64,000 bases of DNA from Ceratodon purpureus (GCA_014871385.1 CM026423.1:433475-497474); one strand, 5' to 3'; counted from the first letter of the stretch, positions 9,922 to 21,318 are shown. Made by a program: numbers and translations. The notes: a model not told the origin generated them from the sequence alone.

Positions 9922-11730
9922 ATGCCGTTGATACCGGCCGGAGAGAAGGAGAAGGAGCTCCTCCGGACCGCCTTAGAGTCTATGGGTTGTGAGGTCCTAC
10001 TGGACAAGGCATGGGGTTGGAAGCTTGCCCTTCCGGCCCAGGAGATCCTCGTCAAGAATCCTGAGAATCGAGGAACCATCCGGGGAGAGCCGGATAAGTG
10101 GTCGGCACAACTCTGGAGGGAGACGTATGGTTTCAAGAACTCCGGCGGCGAGGTCTCGACGCCGGAGCCCCGGGACTTTGTACATCAGTATCTCAAGGGG
10201 ACCGGAGACCCGAGAGAAGGATGGGTGGTGGATGACATTGCGGATCCGGAGGCCCGGAGAGTAGTAGGGTTTATGAACCCTATCTTCCATCTGGAAAAGC
10301 CCAAACGGATCACCAACAAGTGGGCGTCCGTTTTCATTGGGGCCATGATCGGTGAATTCACGGTGGACTGGGGGGTCATGATGAAGACGATAGTCGACCG
10401 ACAGGTGGCCAATCTCCGGAAGACCAAGAAGCAGGCCACCTGCCTTCCGTCTTTCCTCATTCACCTCTACCGTACTAAGGGACTGTTGACTGCTGAAGAG
10501 GTCCGGGAGTACGATATGCTCTTAAGCTATCAGCAGTTCGCTGAGCCGGAAGAAGTGTCCGACCAGGACGATGAGGATGATGTTATTGAGGTCTCCCCCA
10601 CGCCGGCTAAGAGACCCCGTCCTAGCCCGGAAAAGGGACAGCCATCCGGATCACCTCGGACTCCCGCACCGGCCAAGCGAACCCTGAACACGGAGATCCA
10701 ACAGCCCACCGGACCACCGGAGCACACCGGAGATCCGTACCAGGACTTAGTTAACCTATCGGAGCAGGCAACGACATATGCCCGGTTCTTACAGTCGACT
10801 AGGAAGGCGGAGGGCCGGTTGGCTAGGGAGGTAATGATCCTTACGGGTTCGGACCGGTTGGAGGATTGCCTGAACATTCTTCGCAAGCAGCGGGACTTGG
10901 CCGGTCTCCAGGAGAAGCACATGGACCGGCTGGCGAAGTACCGGGAGACGAATCGGAAGCTCGAGGAGGAGGTGCGTGATGCCCGGAAGGATTTCAATGA
11001 CGCCCGTGACCGGGCAGTCGAGGCCATCCGGTCGGTCGCCGAGATCAAGGCCACTTTAGCTCTTCCGGTAGATGTGGCCAATCAGTGCGCCGTTTACCAA
11101 GCTTTCCTGACCCGTCAACCGGATCCGACTACGAAGAATATTATAAAGTTCATGCACGACCGGACGCAGGTGATGAGGGACACATGGACGATGATGAAGA
11201 ACCTGGTGGAAATCCTCGGTTACGCAGAGGCCGGTCCGTCATCAGGGCCACCGGCAAATCAAGAGGATCCCAGACCACCGTCCCCAACCAGGGAACCGGC
11301 ACCGGTGCCACCTCCAGCCTCTCCGATACGGTCGGCCATCCGGCCCGCCCAACAGGAGATAGGACACCCGCTGGAGGATCCTATTCCGGACACCTTGAGC
11401 AGTCTGCACACTCTACCCAACTTGGATGGAGTCGAGACTGTTAACCCCGGAAACATTCCCTTGGAACCGGACCAGAGACCACCACCGTCAGATTTTATAC
11501 CGGTACAGGGATCTCCGGAACCGCTCCAGGTGGATCTCAGCGCAGTTCCGGTGGCGGCACGATCTCCATCCCCGGCAGCTCAAGCAGAACGATCCCGGAA
11601 GTCCAGTGAACCGTCAGCATCTGCGGCTCCGGAAGAAGACCCCCCGTTGAAGAAACTGAAGCGGGTACAGAGGAAGGAACGGTTGGACGGAACCCGGCAC
11701 AGTCCCCGGCTCGATAAGCACAAGGAGTAG
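9922..11730 (+). CDS. E1 accessory protein encoded inside the LTR (aORF)
   Basis: 602 residues, open throughout. Residues about 20-200 look globular (motifs LWRETYGF, VDWGVMM, FLIHLY). An acidic stretch near 210-225 and a Pro/Thr linker follow, then a long heptad-rich coiled coil (about 270-400), a Pro-rich region, and a basic tail (KKLKRVQRKER) that could be a nuclear localisation signal. It is clearly related to the E2 LTR ORF (LWNAEQWAEAYGF, VNWAALM, FLFHLY). The globular part resembles the putative plant transposon protein domain (PF20167-like); that assignment is by eye. An upstream ATG at 9862 is cut off by TAG at 9898-9900; the other LTR copy has CAG there, so this copy probably lost about 20 N-terminal residues. 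Function unknown. Confidence 0.8.
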   Translation: MPLIPAGEKEKELLRTALESMGCEVLLDKAWGWKLALPAQEILVKNPENRGTIRGEPDKWSAQLWRETYGFKNSGGEVSTPEPRDFVHQYLKGTGDPREGWVVDDIADPEARRVVGFMNPIFHLEKPKRITNKWASVFIGAMIGEFTVDWGVMMKTIVDRQVANLRKTKKQATCLPSFLIHLYRTKGLLTAEEVREYDMLLSYQQFAEPEEVSDQDDEDDVIEVSPTPAKRPRPSPEKGQPSGSPRTPAPAKRTLNTEIQQPTGPPEHTGDPYQDLVNLSEQATTYARFLQSTRKAEGRLAREVMILTGSDRLEDCLNILRKQRDLAGLQEKHMDRLAKYRETNRKLEEEVRDARKDFNDARDRAVEAIRSVAEIKATLALPVDVANQCAVYQAFLTRQPDPTTKNIIKFMHDRTQVMRDTWTMMKNLVEILGYAEAGPSSGPPANQEDPRPPSPTREPAPVPPPASPIRSAIRPAQQEIGHPLEDPIPDTLSSLHTLPNLDGVETVNPGNIPLEPDQRPPPSDFIPVQGSPEPLQVDLSAVPVAARSPSPAAQAERSRKSSEPSASAAPEEDPPLKKLKRVQRKERLDGTRHSPRLDKHKE

Positions 11731-12788
11731 GGTTTAGGATAAGGACCGGATAAAATGGCAGCGACTAACGATGGGGCTCCAGTGCACCCGGCTGCCAATC
11801 CGGATAAGATAACGGCAGTAACTAGGAATAGAAGGCGGCCACCGGTCCGGGATTCCCGGATCCAAGATCCGGAATTTCTGGATCTCGGTGGGCCACTTGG
11901 TCGCTTTAGGAACCGATAGGTTTTAGTATTTAAGATAGACGTTTTTCCAAGGCCGGGGCCTTGTTTCTGTACGCCGTTTTGTTGTTGCAATTGAGAGTAT
12001 ACTTTTGGATTTGTTGTGTCAACCGGCTGCTGACGGGTCCGTTGCCGTATGGTTTGTGGTTCTATTGTCTTCAGTAGTGTTCCGGAGGAGTGTTGAACAG
12101 TAGGAAGGTCAGGAGAGCGCCCGGAGAGACTGGGGAGGTGTCAAGCGTCGAGCGTTGACGGTTTCCAGTCCCGGAAGGAGCCCGTAGGGAAGGAGAGACG
12201 TATTGCAGCAGGGCTGGTAGTCTCAAGGACACGGAGAGCCGTGTGTACACCGGGATCCGGAAACGGACCGGTCGCTTCCTGTAGATGGGATAAAAGCCGG
12301 ATGTCCTACTGCGAACCAATCCGGAAGGGAGATAGTATAGTAGAATACTGCGCAGCCGTAAGGTGATGTCATTGTAGTATGATTTCCGTATCCGTAACCG
12401 GCACTGAGTAGTTATCCGGACCGGTCCCTAGCCGTACGGAAGGATTATTACTCCACTTCTCGGGTGGTAGATAGGAACAGTGGGGTGTCCAGCCACTATA
12501 AGTTACGGGACGGTGGAAAATCCAGCCACTTTAAAGGATAGACGGATCAGTGGGAACCGGCCACTAGTCTAAAAAGCCGGAAAATAGGAACGAGGCAAAA
12601 ACTACCGGATTCGTCCAACCGTCTGTAAGACGGAGTACGGTCGGACACTGGTGGAGATTTCCGTTAAAGTCTAAAAGAAAGAAAACTATAGGTCTTCGTG
12701 GGAACGAACACGGAGTGGTTTACTTTGGAGGGTAATTAGTGTGAATTAAGTGCCTTCCGGAGGAATACGGACACCACGTCGTGCTACA

Positions 12789-13210
12789 CTCTCTACTCCC
12801 AGTTCGCAAAAAGGAACTCCAAACCCTAACACCCTCGCTTATATACCCCAGGCATAATAAACGCTGTGGCGGCCCGTAATTGCAGCCGCCAACGTACCGG
12901 GGTAAACGCCTATCCGGGTCATGATGACTTCCGCGTCGCTTCGGATCCTTGACGCGGTTACAGTAACGGTCAGTACTCGGATCGTCCACCCGTTCCGTGT
13001 CTTGTCTACCGAGTTTCCGGAATCCAGGTTCCGGGTACACTTCCTGCGTTAACTGTTTTAACGTTTCTGGAGTATCCGATTTGCGTTAACTACTAATGCT
13101 GCTAGTGTCTGGCCAGTTTTTACCTAATTAACCAAAAAAATGAAAAATAAATGGAATACTTACGCCGGCTGGGGCTCTTCCGGTTTATTCTGAGTTTCTC
13201 GGATCCCACA
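12789..13210 (-). repeat. E2 3' LTR, piece next to E1
   Basis: U3 part of the LTR, 98.6% identical by eye to 51862-52283. It begins, in sense, TGTGGGATCC at 13210. E1 inserted at 12788/12789, so the remainder lies left of the window. It includes a TATATAAG box (minus strand) at 12838-12845, which is now separated from the ORF it served. Confidence 0.9.
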
Positions 13211-13222
13211 TTACCCCATTTT
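13211..13222 (-). other. E2 polypurine tract
   Basis: In sense AAAATGGGGTAA directly before the 3' LTR start at 13210. It matches the E1 tract in position and form. Confidence 0.7.
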
Positions 13223-13246
13223 CAAATGTGAGAGTCCCCGCGAACA

Positions 13247-14548
13247 CTATTCTTCTTCCTCCCCTTCCGGGCTTTCGCTTTCTTCGGTGTCTGTGAACTC
13301 CTCAGGGTTGTAATTCTTCACTCGGGATCCGTTCACTCGGGTTTCGAAGCTATTTCCCTGGAGGTCCGCCAGTTGTAACGATCCGTTCTCAAAGATCCGC
13401 GTAACCTGGTAAGGTCCCATCCATCTCGTGTGCAACTTCCCCGGAAACTTTTGGTGCCGATTATCGTATAAGAGCACCAGGCCTCCTTCTACCACCTTAT
13501 TGTCCTTAGGAATTCTTTTGTCGTAGGTCTCCTTACGTTTTGCCTGGACATCTACAGCCTGCTGTAGAGCGCCTCTCCTGACTTCTTCCAGATCCTGTAA
13601 TGCCACGATCCGGTACCCCGGATCCTCGACTCTCGTCCCGTGACGGGCAGCCATAACCCGTAAGGTTTCTACCTCCAGCTCCACTCCGTGAACTGCGGAT
13701 TGTCCAAAAACTAGGAAGAAAGGACTCTTATCCATGGTTTTCTTCTCGCTGGTATTGTAGGCGTGTACAGCTGAAGGGAGCTTCCGATCCCAATCCGTCT
13801 TATGAGCCGAGACCATCTTGTTCAGAATCTTTCCGACAATGCCATTAGCTCGTTCCGTCAGTCCATTCGCTTTCGGATTATAAGGGGTCGTCTTCCGGTG
13901 CTTGATGAGATACCGTTCCGTGATATTGATGATGACATCGTTCAGGAAATGTTTTCCCCGGTCACTCACCAGTTCCAACGGATGTCCAAATCTCATCATT
14001 ATTTCTTCAAAGAGAAATGTGGCTGCGGCTGCGGCGTCATTCTTCACCGTTGCTCTTGCCTCTACCCATCTGGTCGCATAATCCGTAGCCAGGATAATGT
14101 ATCTTCTCTTCCGGGCTGTGACCGGATTGATTGGTCCGATAAAGTCTATCCCCCATTTTTCAAACGGAGCCAAGGGGATAATGGGAGTAAGGGGCCAGTG
14201 GTTCCGGAACGAGGGTGCCCCGGTTCTTTGACACTGGTCACACTGCCCTACAAATTCCTTCACGTCCCGAGAGAGGTAAGGCCACCAATATCCGGCTGAC
14301 CGGATCCGCTTGATGGTTGTCTCCGAGGCGAAATGGCCGCCCGAGGGTCCGGCGTGTAAGGCCCTCATGACCTGCCTTCTTTCGGATTCCTCGAGGCACC
14401 TCCGTAATACATCATCCGGTCCCATCCGGAAAAGTACTCCTCGGATCAGTGTGAAAGGAGCTACTGTATTCTGAAACACCATCTTCTCCTCCCGCGTAAA
14501 TCCCTCCGGGTACCTCCGTTGTGTTAAATACTCGATAATCTCCGAATA
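13247..14548 (-). pseudogene. E2 Pol, integrase part after an in-frame stop
   Basis: Continues the E2 pol frame behind the TAA at 14549-14551. It has the integrase zinc finger (H..H..CDQC), the core with D in IDFIGP, D in VSDRG and E in LTERANG, and a C-terminal GPY-like end followed by an acidic tail. The frame is the same as the upstream part, so one nonsense change separates them. E1 reads through the equivalent position. Without suppression no integrase is made. Confidence 0.88.
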
Positions 14549-17401
14549 TTAATCGGATTCCTCCGTTCCGGAAATGTGAAATACCTCCGCCTCTTCCGGA
14601 AACTCATTCGGAAACGTGGCGGTGATATCCGAAACTGCTTCCGGGCCTCGCATCCTTGACAGGTAGTCAGCGTTGGCATTGGCCTTACCCGGTTTCACTA
14701 CTACCTCGTAGTTGAATTCCTGGAGCAGCAAGATCCATCGTGCAATACGCCCTGAGAGATCCGGTTTGTTCACCAAATACTTCAGGGAGTCATGATCCGT
14801 GTGGAACACGATCTTGTATCCGAGAAGGTAGTGTCGGAACTTCTTGCAGGCGTATACTACCGCCAAGGCTTCCCGTTCAGTGGTAGTATATTTTCGTTCC
14901 GCAAGGCTCATCTGCCTGCTAGCATAATAGATCGGATGCTCTTTCCGATCCTCCCCTTGTTGCCACAGAATCGCCCCTAGGCACCACCCGGAAGCGTCGA
15001 TTGTCACATGGAATTCCTTCGACCAATCTGGTGCTGATAGGATCGGAGCGGTGGTCAAGGCCTTCTTCAGTTCCTCGAACGCATGCTGTTTCCGTTCCGT
15101 CCACAAAAACTCTTCCTCCTTCTTCAACAGTTCCGTTAATGGGGCTGCCAATTTGGCATACGCAATAATGAACCTCCTATAGTATCCGACGCATCCTAGG
15201 AATCCCCGTACCTCTCGGACGTTGGTGGGAGACACTAGAATAAGGATAGCTCGTACCTTATCCGAATCGACTTCCAACCCGTTCCGACTTACGATGTGCC
15301 CGAGAAGAATTCCGGAAATCATCCCCATAAAACATTTTCCGGGGTGTAATTTCAGTCCGGTTTCCCTGCACCTCTGGAAGGTCCTTCGAAGGTACTCGAG
15401 ATGTTCCTTCCACTTACTAAACACCGCGAAGTCATCGATGAAGACTTCTAGAAAATGCCTCAAGAAATCTCGGAAAATATCCACCATCAGCCTTTGGAAT
15501 GTTCCGGGAGCGTTACACAGTCCGAAGGGCATTCTGTTAAAGGCGAACGTCCCCCATTCCGTGGTGAAGGTCGTTTTCAGCTGATCTTCTTCCCGGATCG
15601 ACACCTGGTTGTAACCGGAAAATCCATCAAGAAAGCTGTAGCACTCCTGCCCCGCCACGTGATCGAGGATAATGTCCGTAAAAGGTAACGGAAAGTAATC
15701 CTTCTTTGTGGCCGCATTCAGTTTCCGAAAATCTTGACAAACTCGGATCTTGACTTTCCCATCCGAGCCAACTTTCTTCGGAACTACGACTATGGGCGAT
15801 ACCCACTCGGAATTATTTACTGGATAAATGAATCCGGCTTTCAGGAGGCTATCGATTTCTTCCTTCACCATCAGAGAATACTTCGGATTGAGCCTGTACT
15901 GGCGTTGTCTGACCGGAACTGATCCGTCAACCAAATCTATATGATGTTGGCCGAGTTCCGGAGGTATTCCCTTGAGGTCGGATGGGGACCAAGCGAATAC
16001 GTCTAAATATTCCTTTAGTAAATCCACATACTCCTTTCTCTGCTCCTTGCTCATGCTTCGCCCTAGCAGAAATGTCTTTCCGGGGGCTACTTCCACCTTC
16101 TCATAGTCGGATGGTTTCACAACGTTCTTGACTCGTTCCGATTCCTGTTCCTCTCCCTGATCCGTCCATGCGCTCCATACCCGGACAGGGGTGTCCGGAT
16201 CGAGACCCATGGCGGGCAGGTTTCCCTCCTCGACCTGTTGTCGGAACCATTCGGCTGAGAGTGGGACACTTCCTTCTCCGAGAGAGCGATCCTCCAGTAC
16301 GGGGAATTTCACGCGCTCCGGTGATATTTGGGGTTGCTCACTGATCGGATTATGAAATCGGAAATCATCCTCGGTAACTTCCGAGAACTGATTCACGAAA
16401 TAACTAAATACTTCGTCATCCTCCTCTTCCGGGTCGGACCAATCAGACGTATACCCATCCGAGCCACTGGTTTCCCCTAGATATCCATCCATCTTCCACG
16501 GAATCCGTTGATTGGTTTTTCCGAGCACGAACTCCTTGGCTCCCCAATCAACGAGGACTCGCGCCATGTATAGCCAGGGTCTTCCCAACAACATCGGGAA
16601 GGGACGGCCCGTACTAACTCGGATTATCACGTAATTCAAGAGGTAGGTTACCTCTCCGATCGTGGTCGGAACTTGGGACAACCTTCCCACGGGTTTAACT
16701 CTGGATTGATCCGCCATTCGTAACACCTGATCGGTGGATTCGAACGAGGTGTATCCGAGTTCAAAGGCCGTATCCTCCAACATCAGGTTCACACCGGATC
16801 CTCCATCTACCGGAACTTTCGGGATAGCACATCCTTCTATTAGCACCGTCAGTTCCGGGGCTCCGTGATCCTCAACCTGTAAGAAGTTAGTAGCTACAGA
16901 CGGAAGTTTCACCCCTCGGCGCCTCCGCTTCGTCCATGCCTCTCGGATTACCTTCTGGTAATTCACATTGTCATGGAGCAACTGTCCAATCGTGACATTT
17001 GCCTTGAGGGATTTGATGTCCCCAAGAATATCATACTCGTCCACTCTAGGATCGGAAGGAATAACCACCGGAACGTCATCAAACCGGACCGAAGGCTTGG
17101 TGATCTTCCGGGCAGGGGGATCCGTGAGTTCTTTCCGAACTTCCTCACTGATATCTTCCGGGAGGTTCCCTCCTTCCACCCCATTTTCCGCTCTTGGACG
17201 GTCATTTTCTTCTGGTAAAGCTCTGGTTACCGTAGAGGGTTCGGATCCCGAATCCGAATCCACTCTCCTGGATCTTATTCTCCTCCTGGTCTTCCGGGAT
17301 TTCGGAAGCTCCGGTTCCTGGGCACGTTCTCTAGCGGAACTACGGGTTGATACTCTGTGTACTGGTACTTCCGCGCCCTCCTGTAGTTCCGTCACGAACC
17401 G
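14549..17401 (-). pseudogene. pol: E2 Pol, protease-RT-RNase H part
   Basis: Begins directly behind the gag UGA (17402-17404). From the GTG at 17395 it has protease VDGGSGVNLM and LLGRPWL, RT with FIDDFAVF (near 15437), and RNase H beginning FHVTIDASG, then stops at TAA 14549-14551 in the RNase H-integrase linker. About 950 residues, closely similar to E1 Pol along its length. It has no ATG start, so expression depends on UGA readthrough. Confidence 0.88.
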
Positions 17402-17404
17402 TCA
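17399..17404 (-). promoter_or_regulatory. Probable UGA-CGG readthrough site (E2 gag/pol)
   Basis: In sense AAA TGA CGG TTC. Gag (19231 to 17402) and pol (from 17401) share one frame. The same hexamer at the same junction in E1 argues for conservation rather than a chance nonsense mutation. Confidence 0.7.
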
Positions 17405-19231
17405 TTTGTCCGGGTTCTCTATCCCACCCGAGTGACCGTAGTTTAGCCCAGTCATCTCCCTCGGAGGGACCTCCACCTGTTTGAAAGTCGGGCGGGGTTG
17501 TGCCGGTTTGGCACACTGAGGAGCCGTATGACCGTACTCTCCGCAATTTTGGCATGGAAGGATCCGCGGTGCTCCCTGCCCCTGTCGCTCAAACGGACAA
17601 TTAGGCGCGTAATGATCCGGGCTCCCACAGTTAAAGCAGTACCCGTGGGTCGGCTTCTGGTACATCGGCCTACCTGGAACGTTCTGTGGGATCCGGTATC
17701 CGGCGGGAGGACGAGCTATCTGGATCGGGGCTTTCCCTCGCCCGTAAGTGGTCTGAACCTGATACACAGGTTGGTACTCCTCCATCTGAAACTCCTCCTC
17801 TTCCGGATAGGCAAAGTAGACCTCTTCTTCCGGATGGACGTAGTGAATTCGTTTCTGGCGGGGTTCAGTACACTCCGGAGGATAATGTCCTTGCTTTCCG
17901 CAGTTAGCACACCACACATTAGCTCTGCTGGTGGGAATCATCTTACGAGGTTTCCGATTCTCGGAAAGGTGGACGTTGAGTTCGGCAATCGATTCTCGGA
18001 TCTCCTTCATCTCCTTCATGACCTTCCGAGAATCGTCATCCTCCACCTTCACCTTGATCAACTCTCGGTTCCGTCTAGGCCGGGAGTCTCTACTGGAACC
18101 GCCTTGGCGTTTCGAGGCTCCCCTGGAGTCCTCTTCCGACTGATCGGAACTGGATGAAGTGGAATCGCTCTTACTGGTAGAGTCGGAATCTTCCGAGGAG
18201 GACTCGTGCCTCCGCCGGCGCTCTCTTTCCTTCCGGATCTTCTTACCCCGCTTCTCGGTATGCTTCAGAGACTTCCGTAGAGATTGGGCCGAGTTCTCAT
18301 AGTTCTGAGCCGCTTCCACGGCTTCCTGAAGTGTGGCGGGACGGGTTTGTCGGATGTGAAACCCCATCTCCTCTGGGAATCCGGCGACAAACCATTCCAC
18401 TTGTACACTTGGAGCTATGGCTGTAGTGAGTTTCTGTATGAGCGCCTTTACCCTCTGACTGTACTTCCGTACTGACTCGGAAGATCTCATCGTCATTCGA
18501 CTCAGCTTTCCGAGTGCGCGAGCTTCTCCTCCGGCCTCACGGAACGTACGTCGGAACAAGGTCACGAAACTTGTCCAGTCGTTACGTGTACGTTCCGGAA
18601 CGTCTTGGTACCACTGGAGAGCTTCTCCCTTCAGAAGACCTTGGAATATCCTCCTCTTCGCATCCGGATCTTCGTGATTGGCCAGAGCGATGGATTCGAA
18701 CTCACAGAGCCATTCGTCCACGTCTTGACTTCCGTCTCCTTTGAATCTGTTGTACTTCAGTCGGGTAGAGGGTGCCATTGGATTGTCTTCCTCGTCTTCT
18801 TCTTCTTCCTCGGTCTCCTCTTCTATTCCAGCGTCGGCTTCGACTTCGTCAGCTACGACTTCTTCTTCTTCCGGATCTGGAGCTGTATCTGCTCCGGCTG
18901 TGGAGGTTCCGGCCAACGATACCACGATTACGTCTCCTTCTCGTTCTACAGCAGTCTGGATCCGGGGAAGTAGATTCGTTCCCGGTAGATCGTGTACCAA
19001 AACTCTTCCCCTCTTCTGTAGCAACCGAGTGGATCTTCTTCCCCCTAACTCTTCCGGTTGCGCCCCAACCATGGAAGAGATTGGGAATTCTTCTTCCGAT
19101 TCCTCGGAAGGCAAGATCTGTACGTAAGATTTCCGCCTACCGCATATCCACCTAAATGAAGCCTTCACGGTCTGACTCCACTTTTCTTCAAATCTGCGCT
19201 CACTTATCTTCCGAGTATCTACCTGGTTCAT
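17402..19231 (-). CDS. gag: E2 Gag polyprotein
   Basis: 609 residues from ATG at 19231, shortly after the primer site. A Glu-rich stretch lies near residues 120-150. The Gag domain follows (FKGDGSQDVDEWL, ALQWYQ), then a Ser/Arg/Glu-rich stretch and three zinc knuckles (CANCGKQGH, CFNCGSPDH, CQNCGEYGH). The C-terminal GLNYGHxxGxENP is shared with E1. The ORF is intact and ends in the UGA-CGG context. Confidence 0.92.
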   Translation of the reverse strand: MNQVDTRKISERRFEEKWSQTVKASFRWICGRRKSYVQILPSEESEEEFPISSMVGAQPEELGGRRSTRLLQKRGRVLVHDLPGTNLLPRIQTAVEREGDVIVVSLAGTSTAGADTAPDPEEEEVVADEVEADAGIEEETEEEEEDEEDNPMAPSTRLKYNRFKGDGSQDVDEWLCEFESIALANHEDPDAKRRIFQGLLKGEALQWYQDVPERTRNDWTSFVTLFRRTFREAGGEARALGKLSRMTMRSSESVRKYSQRVKALIQKLTTAIAPSVQVEWFVAGFPEEMGFHIRQTRPATLQEAVEAAQNYENSAQSLRKSLKHTEKRGKKIRKERERRRRHESSSEDSDSTSKSDSTSSSSDQSEEDSRGASKRQGGSSRDSRPRRNRELIKVKVEDDDSRKVMKEMKEIRESIAELNVHLSENRKPRKMIPTSRANVWCANCGKQGHYPPECTEPRQKRIHYVHPEEEVYFAYPEEEEFQMEEYQPVYQVQTTYGRGKAPIQIARPPAGYRIPQNVPGRPMYQKPTHGYCFNCGSPDHYAPNCPFERQGQGAPRILPCQNCGEYGHTAPQCAKPAQPRPTFKQVEVPPREMTGLNYGHSGGIENPDK

Positions 19232-19242
19232 AGCTTATCGAA

Positions 19243-19260
19243 TCCCCGGCAGCGGCGCCA
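19243..19260 (-). other. E2 primer-binding site
   Basis: The minus strand reads TGGCGCCGCTGCCGGGGA, identical to E1 and E4. Ten bases separate it from the LTR end at 19271. Confidence 0.85.
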
Positions 19261-20204
19261 GATTTTTACGTGTCGGAACACGGAAACGCAACTAACATCC
19301 GGATAGTGCTCTAATTGAGCGTAAACTTCCGTACTGTCACTAGGTTCCGAGTATCGTCCAGGGATTCAATAGTGTTTCACCAAGTAGTTACTTCTAATCG
19401 TTCCGAGCCTTACCACCGCTCGGATAGTGTCTTCGGAACGTAACTCCTGAACTATCTCTTTCTCTATTCTTCTCTCATTAGGTGTTTCGTCCACAAACCC
19501 CAACGTCTCGGATCAGTTACCGTCTCACAACTGTCCTTGAGTACTCTGGCCAGCAGGTCACACAAACGATCTTCTCCGATCCGTGGGACTACAACGACAA
19601 ACCATTCCGGATCTGGGAGAACCAGGATCCGATTATCCCTAGGCGACCCGTACCACGTTCCGACTCCCCCTCTCACTATGCACGGAACCTCTTCAGAAGT
19701 TCAGGGAGCCCGACCAAGTAGTTCTTGATCCGCTTCGACCCTAGCGACGGCTATTCCGTATGAGGTTGATTTGGGGACGGAACAGTGAGGCTTCACTCCT
19801 ACGACAATCCGCTAAATCCTTCCGCTCAATCCCATTTCCTTTCCGGTTCGGGTCTCGTCGCAACTCCCATCACCTTCCTATCCGAGCTACAGCGGAACTC
19901 TCATATCCTTCCCGGATCATTCACACTTAGCGGGAAATCACGCACAGTACTTACAAAACACAAATACTTTACTGATAAGGAATATAGGGGGAAAACATGC
20001 AAAACGAAGACCCGGACCGCATCGCCTGCCCGGTTTAAGTAAGCAGGGGCTTTCACAAAAGCGGCGGCGCCGGCAGTTCAATCAAAACCCTAATCCCTAA
20101 CTATCTACCTAGAATTCTACTTTACGACTAGAACGGATCTCCCGATCCGGAATCTACTCCTATAAATCCGGAAAGTTACGACAAGTGGCAGTGAGAGGAA
20201 TCTA

Positions 20205-20724
20205 TCACTTCTTTGTCTTCTTGTGGCTCTCCTGCTCGCGATCCTTCGACCTGGTCACCCGCGGCTCTGATCCGCCCGCCCCTGCTGCTCGTGCCGCCTT
20301 GCGCCTAGCACTCCGTTCCGCCTTTGACTCCCTCTCCTGAGCCTCTAAGGACAACCGGGTAACGATCCGGGGCTTGGGAGAATTGGGCGATTTCGGGATC
20401 ATATGTGCGGGAGGGGTTCCGGACGTCGGAGTCTGAGTTTCAGTTCCGGTGGTCCTGACCGGAGAGCTCCCATGCGTCTCTGAGTCGGACTCGGAAATCG
20501 TAATCGGCTCCTTCCTTTTCCGCAACCTCCGGTAAGCACCGACACTGTTCGGAGGGGAACCCGCTGCTGGCGTTCCGGTGGGAGTAGGCGTCACCGTTCC
20601 GGTCTTGGCTGTGGGTGAAGGGGTCAATCCCCCCTCCTGAGTCACTCGGGTCCGTCCGGGTGGTGAAATAGGTCGTCCCCATTCCGGTCCCGCTACCTCC
20701 CCTCGGTAATTCGCAATGATCACC
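20205..20724 (-). pseudogene. E2 accessory LTR ORF, C-terminal part
   Basis: About 173 residues of a protein whose first part lies at 50084-51759. The two parts are in the same frame when E3 and the duplicated TCACC are taken out, so the ORF was open (about 731 residues) when E3 inserted. This part is Pro/Thr-rich, then highly charged, with a basic end (ERSARRKAARAA; final HKKTKK) like the E1 protein, a possible nuclear localisation signal. Confidence 0.85.
20720..20724 (+). repeat. E3 target-site duplication, left
   Basis: TCACC directly before the E3 LTR (TGTTAAAG). The same five bases follow the right LTR at 50079-50083. Confidence 0.9.
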
Positions 20725-21318
20725 TGTTAAAGGGTGATTAAGCTTCACCCTTAAAAAGCTTGGTTACTTCTACTAAGTCAAATGGAATCTGAAAAAAATG
20801 TAGTACCGGCCTTTCTTCTTGTATTACTACTAATCTGATCCTGCTCATACCAGTAACCTACCCCTGCTCCTGCTCTGATCATCAAGGCAAAGCTTCTTCT
20901 TAACTTCCCCCTAACCCTAACATTAAATGCCCAACTCAGATCTGTAGATTTTATGGTCCTTTACTCATTACTTTCACACCAAGTACAATCCTACTGCTCC
21001 ACAACACTGATCCACAGCAGTATCGTTTCATCCCCCTACCTCCTAACTCCCCTACCTCACTACCATACCTCTGAAACTCTGCGAGAGTGAGAGAGAGTGA
21101 GAGCCGCCATGCTCTCACTCCTCACTACCCCCCAAACCCTAGCCGTCATCCTCCTATGTCCATTTTTCATCCAGTTCAGAATTACATCCGACTGTCAAAA
21201 CTTCATCCAAAACGCAGTGGACAGTAAATGGGCAGTAACTAACTGTTTACTGCTCCTACCTGTTTTTACTGCTCCTAAATTACTGCTCCTAGGTAAAAGG
21301 TAAAAAATCCCTTTAACA
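20725..21318 (-). repeat. E3 3' LTR
   Basis: 594 bases, matching 49485-50078 with about six substitutions. The inner end carries three close copies of TACTGCTCCT (about 21248-21294). The plus-strand ORF at 21097-21303 is repeated in both LTRs but shows no recognisable product. Confidence 0.93.

Larger units (their letters stand above)
1..12788 (+). mobile_element. Element 1 (E1), Ty3/gypsy LTR retrotransposon
   Basis: The order is 5' LTR (about 85 bases cut off by the window edge), primer-binding site, gag, in-frame UGA, pol, polypurine tract, 3' LTR. The LTR is about 3.5 kb and carries its own ORF, which is unusual. Domain order PR-RT-RH-INT and the tRNA-Asp-type primer site place it in Ty3/gypsy near Athila/Tat; there is no chromodomain. 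The right LTR end (TGCTACA) abuts sequence that is continuous in the E2 LTR copy at 51862, so E1 lies inside E2. Gag and pol have no frameshift. LTR substitutions are few, which suggests a young insertion. Confidence 0.95.
9282..12788 (+). repeat. E1 3' LTR, 3,507 bases
   Basis: Begins TGTGG and ends GCTACA, with TG..CA ends. It contains a TATA box at 9653-9659 (U3 of about 370 bases), a 602-residue ORF (9922-11730) and about 1 kb of U5 without a supportable gene. Such a long, coding LTR is uncommon. Confidence 0.93.
19271..20724 (-). repeat. E2 5' LTR, inner (R-U5) piece
   Basis: From the LTR end next to the primer site to the E3 insertion point. It is continuous with 50084-52283 once E3 and one TSD copy are removed (about 3.65 kb in total). 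It holds the C-terminal part of the LTR ORF (20205-20724) and about 930 bases without a gene (19271-20204), rich in TCCG/CGGA. Confidence 0.9.

Noticed and set aside
21097-21303. 68-codon ORF in the E3 LTRs (also 49857-50063) as a gene
   Set aside because: On the strand opposite the element, with low-complexity TACTGCTCC runs; present twice only as part of the LTR.
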